Shown in pieces: positions 10,119-20,963 of a stretch of 64,000 nt of DNA (its first letter is position 1; the number at the start of each line of letters is the position of its first letter). The position numbers were made by a program, and so were the translations under genes. Source of the stretch: Pseudomonadota bacterium (lineage in GTDB: Bacteria > Pseudomonadota > Gammaproteobacteria > Halothiobacillales > Halothiobacillaceae); contig JAJYYE010000003.1 in the NCBI GenBank assembly GCA_021801265.1, positions 1-64,000 of the forward strand, given 5' to 3'. Below the pieces are notes generated by a model, which saw nothing but the letters and a program-made list of their open reading frames with translations, was not told the origin of the DNA and ran no database searches.

Positions 10119-12293
10119 ATGATGAACCGAGCCAATATAAATGCAGAAGACATCAAGATCAATTTAGGCTACTTGGCTACCTCAGCATTAAAGAGTGCCC
10201 TTAAGGGTCTTTTCGCTGACATAGAGAAAGATTTATTTTTTCGAGCTGAGCATGCTGGAGATCAAATTCTTAAAAGAAATTTATTCGGAGAAATAGAAAG
10301 CATTAAAAAAGAAAATATTAATTTTGAAAAGAGCTTCTACTCCGCAATTTCAAATCCCACAAAAAACCTTGCAACATACAATTGGATTTCACTAACTGAT
10401 AATAGAAACATAGCACTACAAATTGAGGACATGATTACTCACGCCAAAGCCAAATTTGGAATTGAGCATGCACAATTTGAGTCCAGGGTAAATTGGCTTC
10501 ATATCAACAATCCAGATCAGTTTCCTGCGCAAATCTACACACTTCAATCAATTGTAAAATCATTTTTAGAATCCAGTCATATTTTTGAAACACCATTAAG
10601 AGAGCAACTAGTAAGGGCGCTAGGCAATCAAGTTCTAATAAAACTTGAGCCTTTATATGCATTAATGAATGATTATTTAATCCAGGTAGGGATTCTTAAC
10701 CAAGTAAGAAGCCAAAGAAAAAAACCAACATCTACGCAAGTAGGCATTCTTATTAAAGAACTATCTGACGATGAGTTGGTTATAAACCACGAATCAAATA
10801 CAGAAAACAGAATATCCACCGATGAAATAATTAATTTCCTTAATTTAAGCATAGCAAATAAGAACAAATTTATTATAAAAAACACTGGCTGGTCAACTGA
10901 AGATTTTGTTTTTCAATTTACCCAAGCGTTAAATAATGGAAAAACAAACCCCAAAGATTTCGACGATCTCAGTCTTCAGGATCGAGAGTTGGCTGAAATT
11001 ACGGGTTCAATATTTTCATCAATAATAAATGACAGGAACACAAACCCTATAATCAAAAACCAAATAATTGAATTGCAATCGGCTTTCCTACTTATCACTT
11101 ACACCGATATTGGTTTCGCAAACCAAACCAACCATATTGGTAGAATCATCTTAACCAAATTGGTTTCGCTGGGCTCCAACCCCTCGTTACCATTATTATC
11201 ACTTCAAAAAATACCTAAAATCATTTCCGACTTTCTAGACCAGTCTGCAATCACACATCAAATGGATTTTGACTCACTGATTAATGAGTTAAATCTAATT
11301 GATAAATCAGGAACTTTTCCGCCATTCAGCAACCCCATAGAAAACACGTATCATGCCAATACTTCTATCATTCGACGTTGCTCAGATAGGGTGACATCTA
11401 TAATCAAGAATAAAATTTCAAACAAAAAATTAAGCAGGCCAACTCATCATTTTATTGAGGAAGTACTCACCCCTTTTTTAATTGAAACACTTATTAAATC
11501 TGGCCGTCAATCCGAACATTGGATAGATGCCAATCACCTCCTGGATGAAGTTATTGAATTAGAACAAAACTCGCCATCAAATGTCGTTAATATTTCTTCA
11601 ATCAAGAGCAAGATTCATAATTTACTCGATAAAATAATTCATGTTAAAGATATCGATATCCATACAGACCAAGAGAGACGCATTCAATCTTATATTAATC
11701 ACATAAAAAATATTCGCGCAGTATCATTCGAAAAAAACATCCCCACATTATTTTCAAACAACCTAATTTCTAGCTCACTTCAACTTTCAGCTAATGAGTG
11801 CGCCAATCTTCTTAAAGTAAACGAACTCACCTCTGCCCCAGAATTACCTGAAAAATCAAACTCACCTAACATCACCCCTAAAGCTCCGGATAAATCCGAA
11901 CTACCCCCTATAAACAATATCACCTCATCAAACAAACTTGAATATTTCGCAGGGAATGGCAGCTCCAGCCTGGGTTCTACTGATATCTTGATATTAGTTA
12001 ATCATCCTCATTCACAAGAATTCATAAAAAAACATATCCTTAATGACGAGTGGTTTAAAATATTCATATCTTCCGATTTGGCCCTAAGGAGACTAAAACC
12101 ATCAAAAATAAACAAAGAACTTCTCACAATTGGGTTTTCAAATAAAAATGGTGAAAATACCTTATTCCTTCCCCTCAGCCAATTTTACGATGACCTAATT
12201 CATAACCGTAGCCATCCTGTGTTTGAAGACCCAGTCTACACTCAGGACCTCAAGAGGCTGATCATTGATTTAAATATCCAGGGATTGAAATAA
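10119..12293 (+). CDS. DUF1631 family protein
   Basis: A 724-residue cytoplasmic protein, mostly helical and low in complexity. The segment around residues 150-200 (EPLYALMNDYLIQVGIL) and the C-terminal beta-rich portion after residue ~610 resemble DUF1631 proteins, a family of unknown function seen in Gammaproteobacteria. No catalytic motif is visible. It starts one base after glgA and its stop overlaps the start of the PilZ gene (TAATG), so it is coupled to a c-di-GMP-binding-type protein. A hand count of one line gives about 37% G+C, well below most of the window, which suggests either recent acquisition or relaxed composition. Confidence 0.7.
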   Translation: MMNRANINAEDIKINLGYLATSALKSALKGLFADIEKDLFFRAEHAGDQILKRNLFGEIESIKKENINFEKSFYSAISNPTKNLATYNWISLTDNRNIALQIEDMITHAKAKFGIEHAQFESRVNWLHINNPDQFPAQIYTLQSIVKSFLESSHIFETPLREQLVRALGNQVLIKLEPLYALMNDYLIQVGILNQVRSQRKKPTSTQVGILIKELSDDELVINHESNTENRISTDEIINFLNLSIANKNKFIIKNTGWSTEDFVFQFTQALNNGKTNPKDFDDLSLQDRELAEITGSIFSSIINDRNTNPIIKNQIIELQSAFLLITYTDIGFANQTNHIGRIILTKLVSLGSNPSLPLLSLQKIPKIISDFLDQSAITHQMDFDSLINELNLIDKSGTFPPFSNPIENTYHANTSIIRRCSDRVTSIIKNKISNKKLSRPTHHFIEEVLTPFLIETLIKSGRQSEHWIDANHLLDEVIELEQNSPSNVVNISSIKSKIHNLLDKIIHVKDIDIHTDQERRIQSYINHIKNIRAVSFEKNIPTLFSNNLISSSLQLSANECANLLKVNELTSAPELPEKSNSPNITPKAPDKSELPPINNITSSNKLEYFAGNGSSSLGSTDILILVNHPHSQEFIKKHILNDEWFKIFISSDLALRRLKPSKINKELLTIGFSNKNGENTLFLPLSQFYDDLIHNRSHPVFEDPVYTQDLKRLIIDLNIQGLK

Positions 12294-12691
12294 TGAGCAA
12301 TCCGAGCAAACCAAACGTCAATAATATTCAAGATAACCATCCCTTGATCCTAAAAAATGAAAGGCGTGATTTTTCACGTATCACGATCAAAGGCATTGCA
12401 TTGGTGAAAGTCAATTTTTTTCCTATCACTATTCTCAACAGCCACCTTAACGATGTCAGTGCCAGTGGTTTAAACATAACGATGGAATCGCCTCTCCCCG
12501 TTGGAACTGAAGTTCAGTTATCTATCTATATTCTTGATGAGGATGTGGTTTTCTTTGTTTCCGGAATCATATTATGGTGTGCGCTATCTACAGAGGAATC
12601 ATTAAAGCCACAATTCCATGCGGGCATTGAGCTGTTATACAGGAAAGAAGATACCGATTTTCATGATTGGCGAGCCTTATTTATTGCCTAA
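12293..12691 (+). CDS. PilZ domain protein
   Basis: A 132-residue protein that is essentially one PilZ domain. Both c-di-GMP contact motifs are present: RRDFSR at residues 24-29 (RxxxR) and DVSASG at 54-59 (D/NxSxxG), so ligand binding is expected. It is translationally coupled to the DUF1631 gene and is the last gene of the glgB-glgA-DUF1631-PilZ run, converging on recR. Coupling suggests a partnership with the DUF1631 protein; that is inference. Confidence 0.88.
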   Translation: MSNPSKPNVNNIQDNHPLILKNERRDFSRITIKGIALVKVNFFPITILNSHLNDVSASGLNITMESPLPVGTEVQLSIYILDEDVVFFVSGIILWCALSTEESLKPQFHAGIELLYRKEDTDFHDWRALFIA

Positions 12692-12747
12692 CGCTATAAT
12701 TAATTGCCCGGTTCGACTCTTGACTGAATAGATATTGACTTTTCTGG

Positions 12748-13347
12748 TTAATCTTCAATTGTTCGGCGAGACTTAAGAGCGAGACTGAGTGTATGCGCAT
12801 CCAGGTACTCCAACTCCCCACCCATGGGAATACCTTGTGCCAGGCGGGTGATATGATAGTGTTTATTCTTCAACATTTCCATAATATAGGCAGTAGTGGC
12901 TTCGCCCTCTAGTGTGGCACTAGTAGCAATAATAATTTCCTCTACAGGACTATCTTCTAAGCGGGCCATAAGTTGGTCTATTCCAATCTCATGTGGGCCT
13001 ACTCCATCCAATGGGGATAACCTTCCTGAGAGTAGGAAATATAACCCTTGATAGGCGCCAGATTGCTCAATCGCGATCCAATCTGTCGGCGATTCGACAA
13101 TGCAGAGCTGGGTGACATTTCTCGTGCTATCCATGCAGACTGAACATTTTTTTGTTTCGGAAAAAATCCGACACTGCTCACAACGGCCGATAACCTGCAA
13201 TGATTGACTGATCACTCGGGCAAGGATTTCAGCGCCTAATCTATCCCGTTCGAGCAAGTGAAGCGCCATCCGCTGCGCAGATTTTTGCCCAACCGACGGC
13301 AAACAGCGTAATGCGTGGACAAGTTCTGTGAATTTAGGTGAAAACAT
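12748..13347 (-). CDS. recR: Recombination protein RecR
   Basis: Acts with RecF and RecO in loading RecA at gapped DNA. It has 199 residues, full length. An N-terminal helix-hairpin-helix is followed by a four-Cys zinc finger (Cys56, 59, 68, 71) and a Toprim domain beginning at LCIVESPTD. It is the last gene of the leftward dnaX-ebfC-recR set, a conserved order, nine bases after ebfC. Confidence 0.97.
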   Translation of the reverse strand: MFSPKFTELVHALRCLPSVGQKSAQRMALHLLERDRLGAEILARVISQSLQVIGRCEQCRIFSETKKCSVCMDSTRNVTQLCIVESPTDWIAIEQSGAYQGLYFLLSGRLSPLDGVGPHEIGIDQLMARLEDSPVEEIIIATSATLEGEATTAYIMEMLKNKHYHITRLAQGIPMGGELEYLDAHTLSLALKSRRTIED

Positions 13348-13356
13348 ACGTCTGGC

Positions 13357-13683
13357 TTAGAACGGTAATTTCATTCCTGCGGGTAAATTCATGCCCGCTG
13401 TAATACCTGACATTTTTTCTTGCTGATTTTGTTCGACTCGGCGCACGGCATCATTGATTGCGGCTGCGATGAGATCTTCTAGCATCTCTTTATCGTCACT
13501 CATGAGACTTTCATCGATATGAATGCGACGCACCTCATGCTTCCCCGTCATAGTGACTTTCACCATACCGCCACCTGATTCGCCCGTCACCTCAATTTTT
13601 GCCACTTCTTCTTGCATGCGCTGCATCTTTTCTTGCATTTGTTGCGCTTGCTTCATTAAATTACCAATGCCACCCTTCATCAT
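13357..13683 (-). CDS. ebfC: YbaB/EbfC nucleoid-associated protein
   Basis: A 108-residue DNA-binding protein. It has the usual Met/Gln-rich amphipathic N-terminal helix ([19 protein letters not shown]) and a central [18 protein letters not shown] strand region. Its start overlaps the dnaX stop by four bases (ATGA), as in most genomes with dnaX-ebfC-recR. Confidence 0.95.
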   Translation of the reverse strand: MMKGGIGNLMKQAQQMQEKMQRMQEEVAKIEVTGESGGGMVKVTMTGKHEVRRIHIDESLMSDDKEMLEDLIAAAINDAVRRVEQNQQEKMSGITAGMNLPAGMKLPF

Positions 13684-15377
13684 GGTGTTGTCCTCGTAGT
13701 TACGTTAGGTTCAGAATCTTCATTCGGAAAAATGCTGTCGACAATAACCACTGCCGTGGCCTCGGCTTGAAATATGCGCACGGCGGGATGTGCCATGATG
13801 GAGTCCTTACGCTGCCGTTCGTTGTGCATGGCTAATTGTGTTTTACGTTCGGCTGGTGTGGTTTTATCAATGGGTGATTCATTTGTTGATTCTGAATCAT
13901 TTTTCTCGCCCATGATAAATTTAACATTCTGGATGTCGATAAAATCGGCAAGTTGATTGAGCAAACTCTCTTTGGTTTTTGGACTGGCCACAGCCTCTAA
14001 ACCAGGAGCAATCACCAGATAAATATAACCATTTTTCATCTGAACATGGCAGTTATTCGCCAAGGAACGAGCCGCACCGACACGGACCCGTTCGGCGATG
14101 CCATGCCACTGCTCGTCAGTGATTTCACGGAGCAGTTTAGGTTCAAAAGCGGCTTGTGCCGATAGCATCTGAGGATCCAGAGCGGGGATAGGCTGCGTTA
14201 AATTTGGCGCTAATTCGTTCGGCGGATTTGCAGTGGTTGCCTGACTTATTGAAGCCACATGTATTGCCTGGGTAACAGGGGTGGCGCGGTTATTCTCCGT
14301 TTGGTCTGCGGTCTGGGAAAAAGCCAGCATGCGCAATAAAGTCATTTCAAGCCCCATGCGCGCATGGGGCGACCAGGCCATATCACGCCGGCCGGTACCG
14401 GCAATTTGATACCACAACTGCAGGGTTTGTGGTTCGATTTTGAGTAATTCCTGAGGAATGTGCGCTTGATTGGGTGAACCAACAATCCATTGCTGCATCG
14501 ACAACTGATGAATGGCTTCTAATAACTGCGCGAGCAAAATGGCGGGCTCAACCGCGCGATCAAGTGCGTCTTCCACACAGTGAAACAAGCGTTCTGCCTG
14601 CCCCTGAGAAAGGGCTGCGAGCATATCCCAAATCAGATGATGATCGCTCAAGCCTAAAATTTGGCTGATTTGTGTGGTATTCAATTGCGCGCCGGTAAAT
14701 GCTATCGCCTGATCAAGCAAACTCAGTGCATCCCGCATGGAGCCATTGGCCGCTTCTGCGATGAGATGTAATCCTGCAGCTTCAGCAGGAATCGCTTCAC
14801 GCTGTAATACATCGGCCAAATGGGTTTGAATTTGCGTGACCGGCAAAGCGCGTAAATTGAATTGCAGGCACCGTGAAAGCACTGTGACAGGGAGTTTTTG
14901 CGGATCGGTGGTTGCAAGTAAAAATTTGACATGTTCCGGCGGTTCTTCCAGCGTTTTTAATAAGGCATTAAAGCTGGATTTAGAGAACATATGCACTTCG
15001 TCAATCAAATAGATTTTGAAGCGGCCACGTACCGGTGCATAGGCGACGTTATCCAATAGCTCACGCGTGTCATCCACGCCGGTGCGAGAGGCAGCGTCCA
15101 CCTCAATTAAATCAACAAACCGGCCTTGGTCAATCTCAACGCAGGCACTACACACGCCACATGGTGTGCTCGAAATACCCCGCTCGCAATTTAAGGCTTT
15201 GGCGAAAATACGAGCAACGGTTGTTTTACCGACACCCCGCGTGCCGGTAAATAAGTAGGCATGATGCAAACGACTCTGATCGAGTGCATTGGTTAATGCT
15301 TGCAGAACATGACCTTGGCCAACCATTTCGGCAAAGCTTTTCGGGCGCCATTTGCGCGCAAGGACGAGGTAGCTCAT
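13680..15377 (-). CDS. dnaX: DNA polymerase III subunit tau/gamma
   Basis: Clamp-loader ATPase of the replisome. It has 565 residues. The Walker A GTRGVGKT lies at residues 45-52 and the zinc module Cys64, 73, 76 and 79 follows; LIDEVHMFS gives Walker B. The C-terminal half is variable and Gln/Ala/Pro-rich as in tau proteins. I looked for an A-AAA-AAG slippery heptamer that would make a short gamma form and did not find one. The 4.5S RNA gene lies just upstream. Confidence 0.96.
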   Translation of the reverse strand: MSYLVLARKWRPKSFAEMVGQGHVLQALTNALDQSRLHHAYLFTGTRGVGKTTVARIFAKALNCERGISSTPCGVCSACVEIDQGRFVDLIEVDAASRTGVDDTRELLDNVAYAPVRGRFKIYLIDEVHMFSKSSFNALLKTLEEPPEHVKFLLATTDPQKLPVTVLSRCLQFNLRALPVTQIQTHLADVLQREAIPAEAAGLHLIAEAANGSMRDALSLLDQAIAFTGAQLNTTQISQILGLSDHHLIWDMLAALSQGQAERLFHCVEDALDRAVEPAILLAQLLEAIHQLSMQQWIVGSPNQAHIPQELLKIEPQTLQLWYQIAGTGRRDMAWSPHARMGLEMTLLRMLAFSQTADQTENNRATPVTQAIHVASISQATTANPPNELAPNLTQPIPALDPQMLSAQAAFEPKLLREITDEQWHGIAERVRVGAARSLANNCHVQMKNGYIYLVIAPGLEAVASPKTKESLLNQLADFIDIQNVKFIMGEKNDSESTNESPIDKTTPAERKTQLAMHNERQRKDSIMAHPAVRIFQAEATAVVIVDSIFPNEDSEPNVTTRTTP

Positions 15378-15415
15378 GCCATTTTGGCCAAGATCATGGA
15401 GAAAATTCCGAATGA

Positions 15416-15530
15416 GGTGGCATTCCGCACCCGCCGATCTCCGGCACCCAAGGCAACCGTTACCGTTGCTCCCTTCCGGGCCTGGCGGGGTTCACGGTGC
15501 ATTGTCGCGAAGGGACGAATACGGAACACC
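15416..15530 (-). ncRNA. ffs: 4.5S signal recognition particle RNA
   Basis: Small bacterial SRP RNA that scaffolds Ffh. On the minus strand the conserved domain IV is clear: GTGAACCCCGCCAGG, then CCCGGAAGGGAGCAACGG with the GGAA tetraloop and the asymmetric internal loop. The ends GGTGTTCCG and CGGAATGCCACC pair to close the long hairpin, which sets the 115-base limits; E. coli 4.5S RNA is 114 nt. Ends are estimated to within a few bases. It lies 38 bases upstream of dnaX. Confidence 0.92.
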
Positions 15531-15606
15531 ATAGAAACCACCTTTTGATCAAAAGATGGGGTTAAAGGATACCATACTCGCGTGCCGGTTGCCATGCGCG
15601 CGCTGA

Positions 15607-16683
15607 TCATGCGGTGAGCAGGAGATCAAGTGCGGCCAGCAAGGCTGAATTTTCCGCAGGTGTGCCTACGGTAATTCGCAGATACTCACTAATTCTCGGC
15701 TTATTAAAATGCCGCACAATCACATGGTGTGCTCTTAACCCTTGGTACAGGGTGAGACCGGCGTTTTGCGGATGTTGAACAAATAAGAAATTCGCACCTG
15801 AGGGCAAAACCTCAAATCCACGCTGTTGCAGCGCCTCGGTTAAAGCTGATCGCGCTTCAATAATTCGAGCACAGATAGAAGAAAAGTAATCGTGATCTTC
15901 AAATGCAGCTTTGGCACCGGCCAATGCTAATCGATCGAGTGGATAGGAATTAAAACTATCTTTAATGCGCACCAGGGCTTCAATGAGCGCAGGGTGCCCC
16001 AAAGCCAAGCCTACCCGCAAGCCAGCCAAAGCGCGAGATTTCGATAATGACTGGGTAATAAGCACATTCGGATAGCGTGCGATCAAAGGGATGGCCGTTT
16101 CACCCCCGAAATCAATATAGGCCTCATCAATGACGACAACAATCGCGGGATGGGCCGCAACGATTTTCTCAATTTCGTCGAGCGGCAATAATCGACTGGT
16201 TGGTGCATTGGGATTAGGGAAAATAATGCCACCAATTTTTGGCAACAGGGGTGAAATATAATCTTCAGCCTGAATTCTAAGTGCATCATCAAGCGCAATT
16301 GTTTGATATTCAATCCCATAGAGCTGGCAATAAACAGGATAAAAACTGTAACTAATATCGGGGAAAATAATGGGTTTTCCATGTGCCAACAACCCTTGAA
16401 ATACAAAAGCCAAGACTTCATCCGAACCATTACCGACAAAAACCTGTTCAGGTATCAGGCGATAATAATTTGCGATGGTTTCGCGTAATTGCAGGGCAGT
16501 AGGATCGGGGTACAAGCGCAGGCTATCATTGAGAACCGCTGCAATCGCCGAAATCACCTTAGGGGAAGGACCATAGGGGTTTTCATTGGTATTAAGCTTA
16601 ATCAAGCCCTCCCCTTTGGGCTGCTCGCCCGGAACATAGGGCGTGAGCTCTGATACAACATTTGACCACAATGGAGAGTTCAT
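15607..16683 (-). CDS. hisC: Histidinol-phosphate aminotransferase
   Basis: PLP enzyme of histidine biosynthesis, 358 residues. Lys215 in [11 protein letters not shown] is the expected Schiff-base lysine, and [12 protein letters not shown] near residue 30 and DEAYIDF at ~186 are family motifs. The start ATG has an AAGGGTAAGG site. It follows hisD by 28 bases in a leftward murA-hisG-hisD-hisC order common in Beta- and Gammaproteobacteria. Confidence 0.95.
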   Translation of the reverse strand: MNSPLWSNVVSELTPYVPGEQPKGEGLIKLNTNENPYGPSPKVISAIAAVLNDSLRLYPDPTALQLRETIANYYRLIPEQVFVGNGSDEVLAFVFQGLLAHGKPIIFPDISYSFYPVYCQLYGIEYQTIALDDALRIQAEDYISPLLPKIGGIIFPNPNAPTSRLLPLDEIEKIVAAHPAIVVVIDEAYIDFGGETAIPLIARYPNVLITQSLSKSRALAGLRVGLALGHPALIEALVRIKDSFNSYPLDRLALAGAKAAFEDHDYFSSICARIIEARSALTEALQQRGFEVLPSGANFLFVQHPQNAGLTLYQGLRAHHVIVRHFNKPRISEYLRITVGTPAENSALLAALDLLLTA

Positions 16684-16711
16684 GCCTTACCCTTTCTCTG
16701 TTCTGCATTGA

Positions 16712-18013
16712 TTAACGGTGATTTTCTACCCGATAGCGGGCAGACTGACCGTGCGCATGCAACCCTTCCGCTTCAGCCAAAACCATGGCCAGCTCACCCA
16801 GCGTTTTGCTGCCTGCAGCAGAGCAATGAATAATGCTCGAGCGTTTTTGGAAATCATACACCCCCAAAGGCGAGGAAAATCGCGCGGTACCCGAGGTGGG
16901 CAACACATGATTAGGGCCAGCACAATAATCACCCAAAGCCTCAGCCGTGTATTTACCCACAAAAATAGCCCCTGCGTGGCGAATTTCAGAAATACGTTGT
17001 TCGGCATTTGCAAAAGAAAGCTCGAGGTGTTCCGGGGCAATGGTATTGATCAGATCAATAGCCGCATCTAAATCAGCCACTTGGATTAATGCCCCCCGAC
17101 TTGCCAGTGCGGTGCGGATGATGTCTGCACGCGGTTGATCGGCCATGAGACGCACTATTGCGGCGGCAACTTCATCCAAAAAGACTGCGTTGGGAGAAAC
17201 CAAAATAGCCTGTGCCTGTTGATCGTGTTCGGCCTGTGAGAATAAATCCATTGCGATCCAATCCGGGTTGGTTTGGCCGTCACTCACAATCAAAATCTCC
17301 GAGGGGCCGGCAATCATATCGATGCCAACTTTACCGAATACCGCGCGTTTAGCCGCCGCAACATAAATATTGCCGGGGCCGACGATTTTATCGACTGCCG
17401 GAATCGTTTCCGTACCGTAGGCCAAAGCGGCCACAGCCTGAGCGCCGCCGATGCGATAAATACGATCAACCCCCGCCACACGAGCTGCCGCAAGCACTGT
17501 ATCGTTGGCGACGCCATCGGGTGTGGGTACAACCATAATCAGTTCACGCACACCAGCCACTTTGGCAGGAATCGCATTCATCAGCACCGATGAGGGGTAT
17601 GCCGCCTTACCGCCTGGCACGTATAGCCCGACCCGATCCAAGGCAGTAACGTGTTGACCCAGCACGGTGCCATCGGCTTCAGTATAAGACCAAGAGTGTA
17701 ATTTTTGCTGCTCCGCGTAGGCACGAATCCGCGTGGCCGCCTGAGTCAGAGCAGCCAGTAAATGGGGCGGGGTTCGCTCAACTGCCGCGTCAATTTCTTC
17801 TTTGGAGAAAGCCAGCTCATTGGCAGATGACAGCGACAAACGATCAAATTTAGCGGTATATTCCAGCAACGCGGCATCTTTGCGCAAACGGATGGCAGAA
17901 ATGATCTCGTCGACCGTCGTTTGTACGGAATCATCCGCCACGTTTGACCAATCCAGCAATTGCTCAAGGGCGTTATGAAATCCCGCATCAGCAGCATTTA
18001 ATCGAGTAATCAT
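16712..18013 (-). CDS. hisD: Histidinol dehydrogenase
   Basis: Zinc enzyme that performs the last two NAD-dependent steps of histidine synthesis. It has 433 residues. The catalytic Glu-His pair is visible in IAPEHLELS, and [10 protein letters not shown] and [11 protein letters not shown] are conserved. The ATG overlaps the hisG TGA by four bases, giving translational coupling. Confidence 0.97.
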   Translation of the reverse strand: MITRLNAADAGFHNALEQLLDWSNVADDSVQTTVDEIISAIRLRKDAALLEYTAKFDRLSLSSANELAFSKEEIDAAVERTPPHLLAALTQAATRIRAYAEQQKLHSWSYTEADGTVLGQHVTALDRVGLYVPGGKAAYPSSVLMNAIPAKVAGVRELIMVVPTPDGVANDTVLAAARVAGVDRIYRIGGAQAVAALAYGTETIPAVDKIVGPGNIYVAAAKRAVFGKVGIDMIAGPSEILIVSDGQTNPDWIAMDLFSQAEHDQQAQAILVSPNAVFLDEVAAAIVRLMADQPRADIIRTALASRGALIQVADLDAAIDLINTIAPEHLELSFANAEQRISEIRHAGAIFVGKYTAEALGDYCAGPNHVLPTSGTARFSSPLGVYDFQKRSSIIHCSAAGSKTLGELAMVLAEAEGLHAHGQSARYRVENHR

Positions 18014-18660
18014 TGAGCTAAAGTGGCCTCTTGCAAATAATTATTAAGTTGATCGACCAAATCGGCAATCACTCGATGTTTAAGCTTTTGGGCAGCACGG
18101 TTCACGATCAGTCGCGATGTGATATCCGCGATGTGGAGCAGCGGCTCAAGGCCATTCGCACGCAGGGTATTACCCGTATCGACGACATCCACAATACAAT
18201 CAGCCAAATCAACCAACGGCGCCAACTCCATGGAGCCATAAAGCTTAATCAATTCGATTTGCCGCCCTTGCTCCGCGAAATAACATTCCGCTGAGTGGGT
18301 GTATTTGGTCGCAACACGCAAACGCCCCATCTTGGCCATTGCATCGGGCCGTCCGGCCACCATCAAGCGGCAGCGGGCGATATTTAAATCCAGTAACTCA
18401 AACAAGCCTTCGCCACCGTGTTCCATCAACACATCTTTACCCGCAACGCCGATATCCGCTGCGCCGTATTGGACATATGTAGGCACATCGGATGCGCGCA
18501 AAATCAGCAGCTTGATATGCGGATGATTGGTATCAAGAATCAGCTTTCGGGTAGTTTCAGGATCATCTTGTGGCGTAATCCCAACATGCGCTAACAGCGG
18601 TAGGGTGTCTTTGAAAATACGCCCTTTTGACAAGGCAATAATGATGTTTTGGTTAACCAT
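18010..18660 (-). CDS. hisG: ATP phosphoribosyltransferase, short (HisZ-dependent) form
   Basis: First step of histidine biosynthesis. The 216-residue product lacks the C-terminal regulatory ACT-like domain of long HisG, so by family rule it should need HisZ, which is not in the window. I chose the ATG at 18660, giving [14 protein letters not shown] and matching other short HisG starts. A TTG 15 bases upstream is also open; neither has a good ribosome binding site. It follows murA and overlaps hisD. Confidence 0.94.
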   Translation of the reverse strand: MVNQNIIIALSKGRIFKDTLPLLAHVGITPQDDPETTRKLILDTNHPHIKLLILRASDVPTYVQYGAADIGVAGKDVLMEHGGEGLFELLDLNIARCRLMVAGRPDAMAKMGRLRVATKYTHSAECYFAEQGRQIELIKLYGSMELAPLVDLADCIVDVVDTGNTLRANGLEPLLHIADITSRLIVNRAAQKLKHRVIADLVDQLNNYLQEATLAQ

Positions 18661-18681
18661 GCACAGTCCGGTCAAAATAAA

Positions 18682-19941
<1,260 letters not shown>

Positions 19942-19996
19942 TCAATTCGCTTTAATTTACTCATTTTATTTGATTAATAGCTGGAATAATCATGGG

Positions 19997-20326
19997 TTAA
20001 GCACCGTCAAGAATCATCCAATCCACCAATCCGTACACGGTTACCATGGCACGCATGGCTTTGGGCGGGTGAGTGTACCGCAGAGTAACCGACCGTGCGG
20101 CGGCCTCAATCTGCCAACCCAATAAAAAAGCCAAGCCCGCTGTATCCATCATACGCACCTGCCCGAGCGCTATTTCAAGCCGTGAGCCAGGTGCCTGCCC
20201 TTCTGGCATCGGTAAGCTCAAGTTAGCTAACCGTTCGATTTCACGGCACAACAAAGCGCCCTGAAGCCGAACTACTCCCGCTTCAACAACGGTGCGCAAG
20301 GGTTCACTGGCTGCAATTTCAGCCAT
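19997..20326 (-). CDS. mlaB: STAS-domain subunit of the Mla transporter
   Basis: A 109-residue STAS protein expected to bind the MlaF ATPase and stabilise the MlaFE complex at the inner membrane. The conserved loop VRMMDTAGLAFLL is visible near residue 60. Its start overlaps the end of mlaC by eight bases. Assignment rests on the STAS motif plus its position as the last gene of the mla operon. Confidence 0.85.
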   Translation of the reverse strand: MAEIAASEPLRTVVEAGVVRLQGALLCREIERLANLSLPMPEGQAPGSRLEIALGQVRMMDTAGLAFLLGWQIEAAARSVTLRYTHPPKAMRAMVTVYGLVDWMILDGA

Positions 20327-20963
20327 TGTTCTGAGTTTTCAAAGTATTAATCAAGCCATCCAAACCTTTTTGCTGAATCACCTGGGCAAAACTACCGCGA
20401 TAGTTGTTAATCAAACTGATCCCATCAATAACAACATCAAAGGCTTTCCATTGACCATCGACTTGGGCCATCCGGTAATCCACCGGCACGGATCCCATAT
20501 CACCGCCAGAAACGACCGATTGCACAACCAACTCACCGGAATCAGCACCCGGTTTGGTGCCGGTGACGGTGATTTTCTGATTGCCCAATTTTGACAGTGG
20601 GCCTGCGTATGTGCGTACTAACAATTGCTGGAACTGATCCGTGAAAGACGCTTTTTGAGCGGCACTGGCAGTGCGCCAATATCGCCCTAACACCAAACGG
20701 CTCATCCGCTCAGAATCGACTGCTGGCAGCAGCTTCTTTTTAATAACATCTAAAAGTGCGCCGGAGTTTTTGGTAATTTCCACCTGATGTTCAGCGATTT
20801 CATGAATGACCGAATCAGCAGTTTGTTGCACTGTGTGCATCGCAGCGGCCGGGGTGTTCGCCGTGGACTCCGCAAGCACGGGTGCCGAAATCAGCAAGGT
20901 AAAGCCAAACAACAGCGCCACAACCAATAAAAATCGATTCACTAATGGGTTCAAACGGTTCAT
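20319..20963 (-). CDS. mlaC: Periplasmic phospholipid-binding protein MlaC
   Basis: Periplasmic lipid carrier of 214 residues. A signal peptide with a hydrophobic core ends near residue 31 (APVLA/ES). The body matches the MlaC/Ttg2D family, including ERMSRLVLGRYWRTAS and the C-terminal VIDGISLINNYRGSFAQVI. In the canonical system it shuttles phospholipid between MlaA at the outer membrane and MlaD. Here its upstream neighbour is a TolC-family gene rather than mlaA, and the two overlap by four bases. Confidence 0.93.
   Translation of the reverse strand: MNRLNPLVNRFLLVVALLFGFTLLISAPVLAESTANTPAAAMHTVQQTADSVIHEIAEHQVEITKNSGALLDVIKKKLLPAVDSERMSRLVLGRYWRTASAAQKASFTDQFQQLLVRTYAGPLSKLGNQKITVTGTKPGADSGELVVQSVVSGGDMGSVPVDYRMAQVDGQWKAFDVVIDGISLINNYRGSFAQVIQQKGLDGLINTLKTQNNG

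Noticed and set aside
12704-12718. GGTTCGACTC resembling a tRNA T-arm between the PilZ gene and recR
   Set aside because: No acceptor stem, anticodon arm or CCA could be fitted around it. No tRNA was found anywhere in the window.
13680-15377. Programmed frameshift in dnaX to make a gamma subunit
   Set aside because: No A-AAA-AAG heptamer was found on the coding strand.
15374-15610. A 78-codon frame on the minus strand covering the region before dnaX
   Set aside because: It runs through the 4.5S RNA gene, whose structure and conserved core are clear; the frame is incidental.
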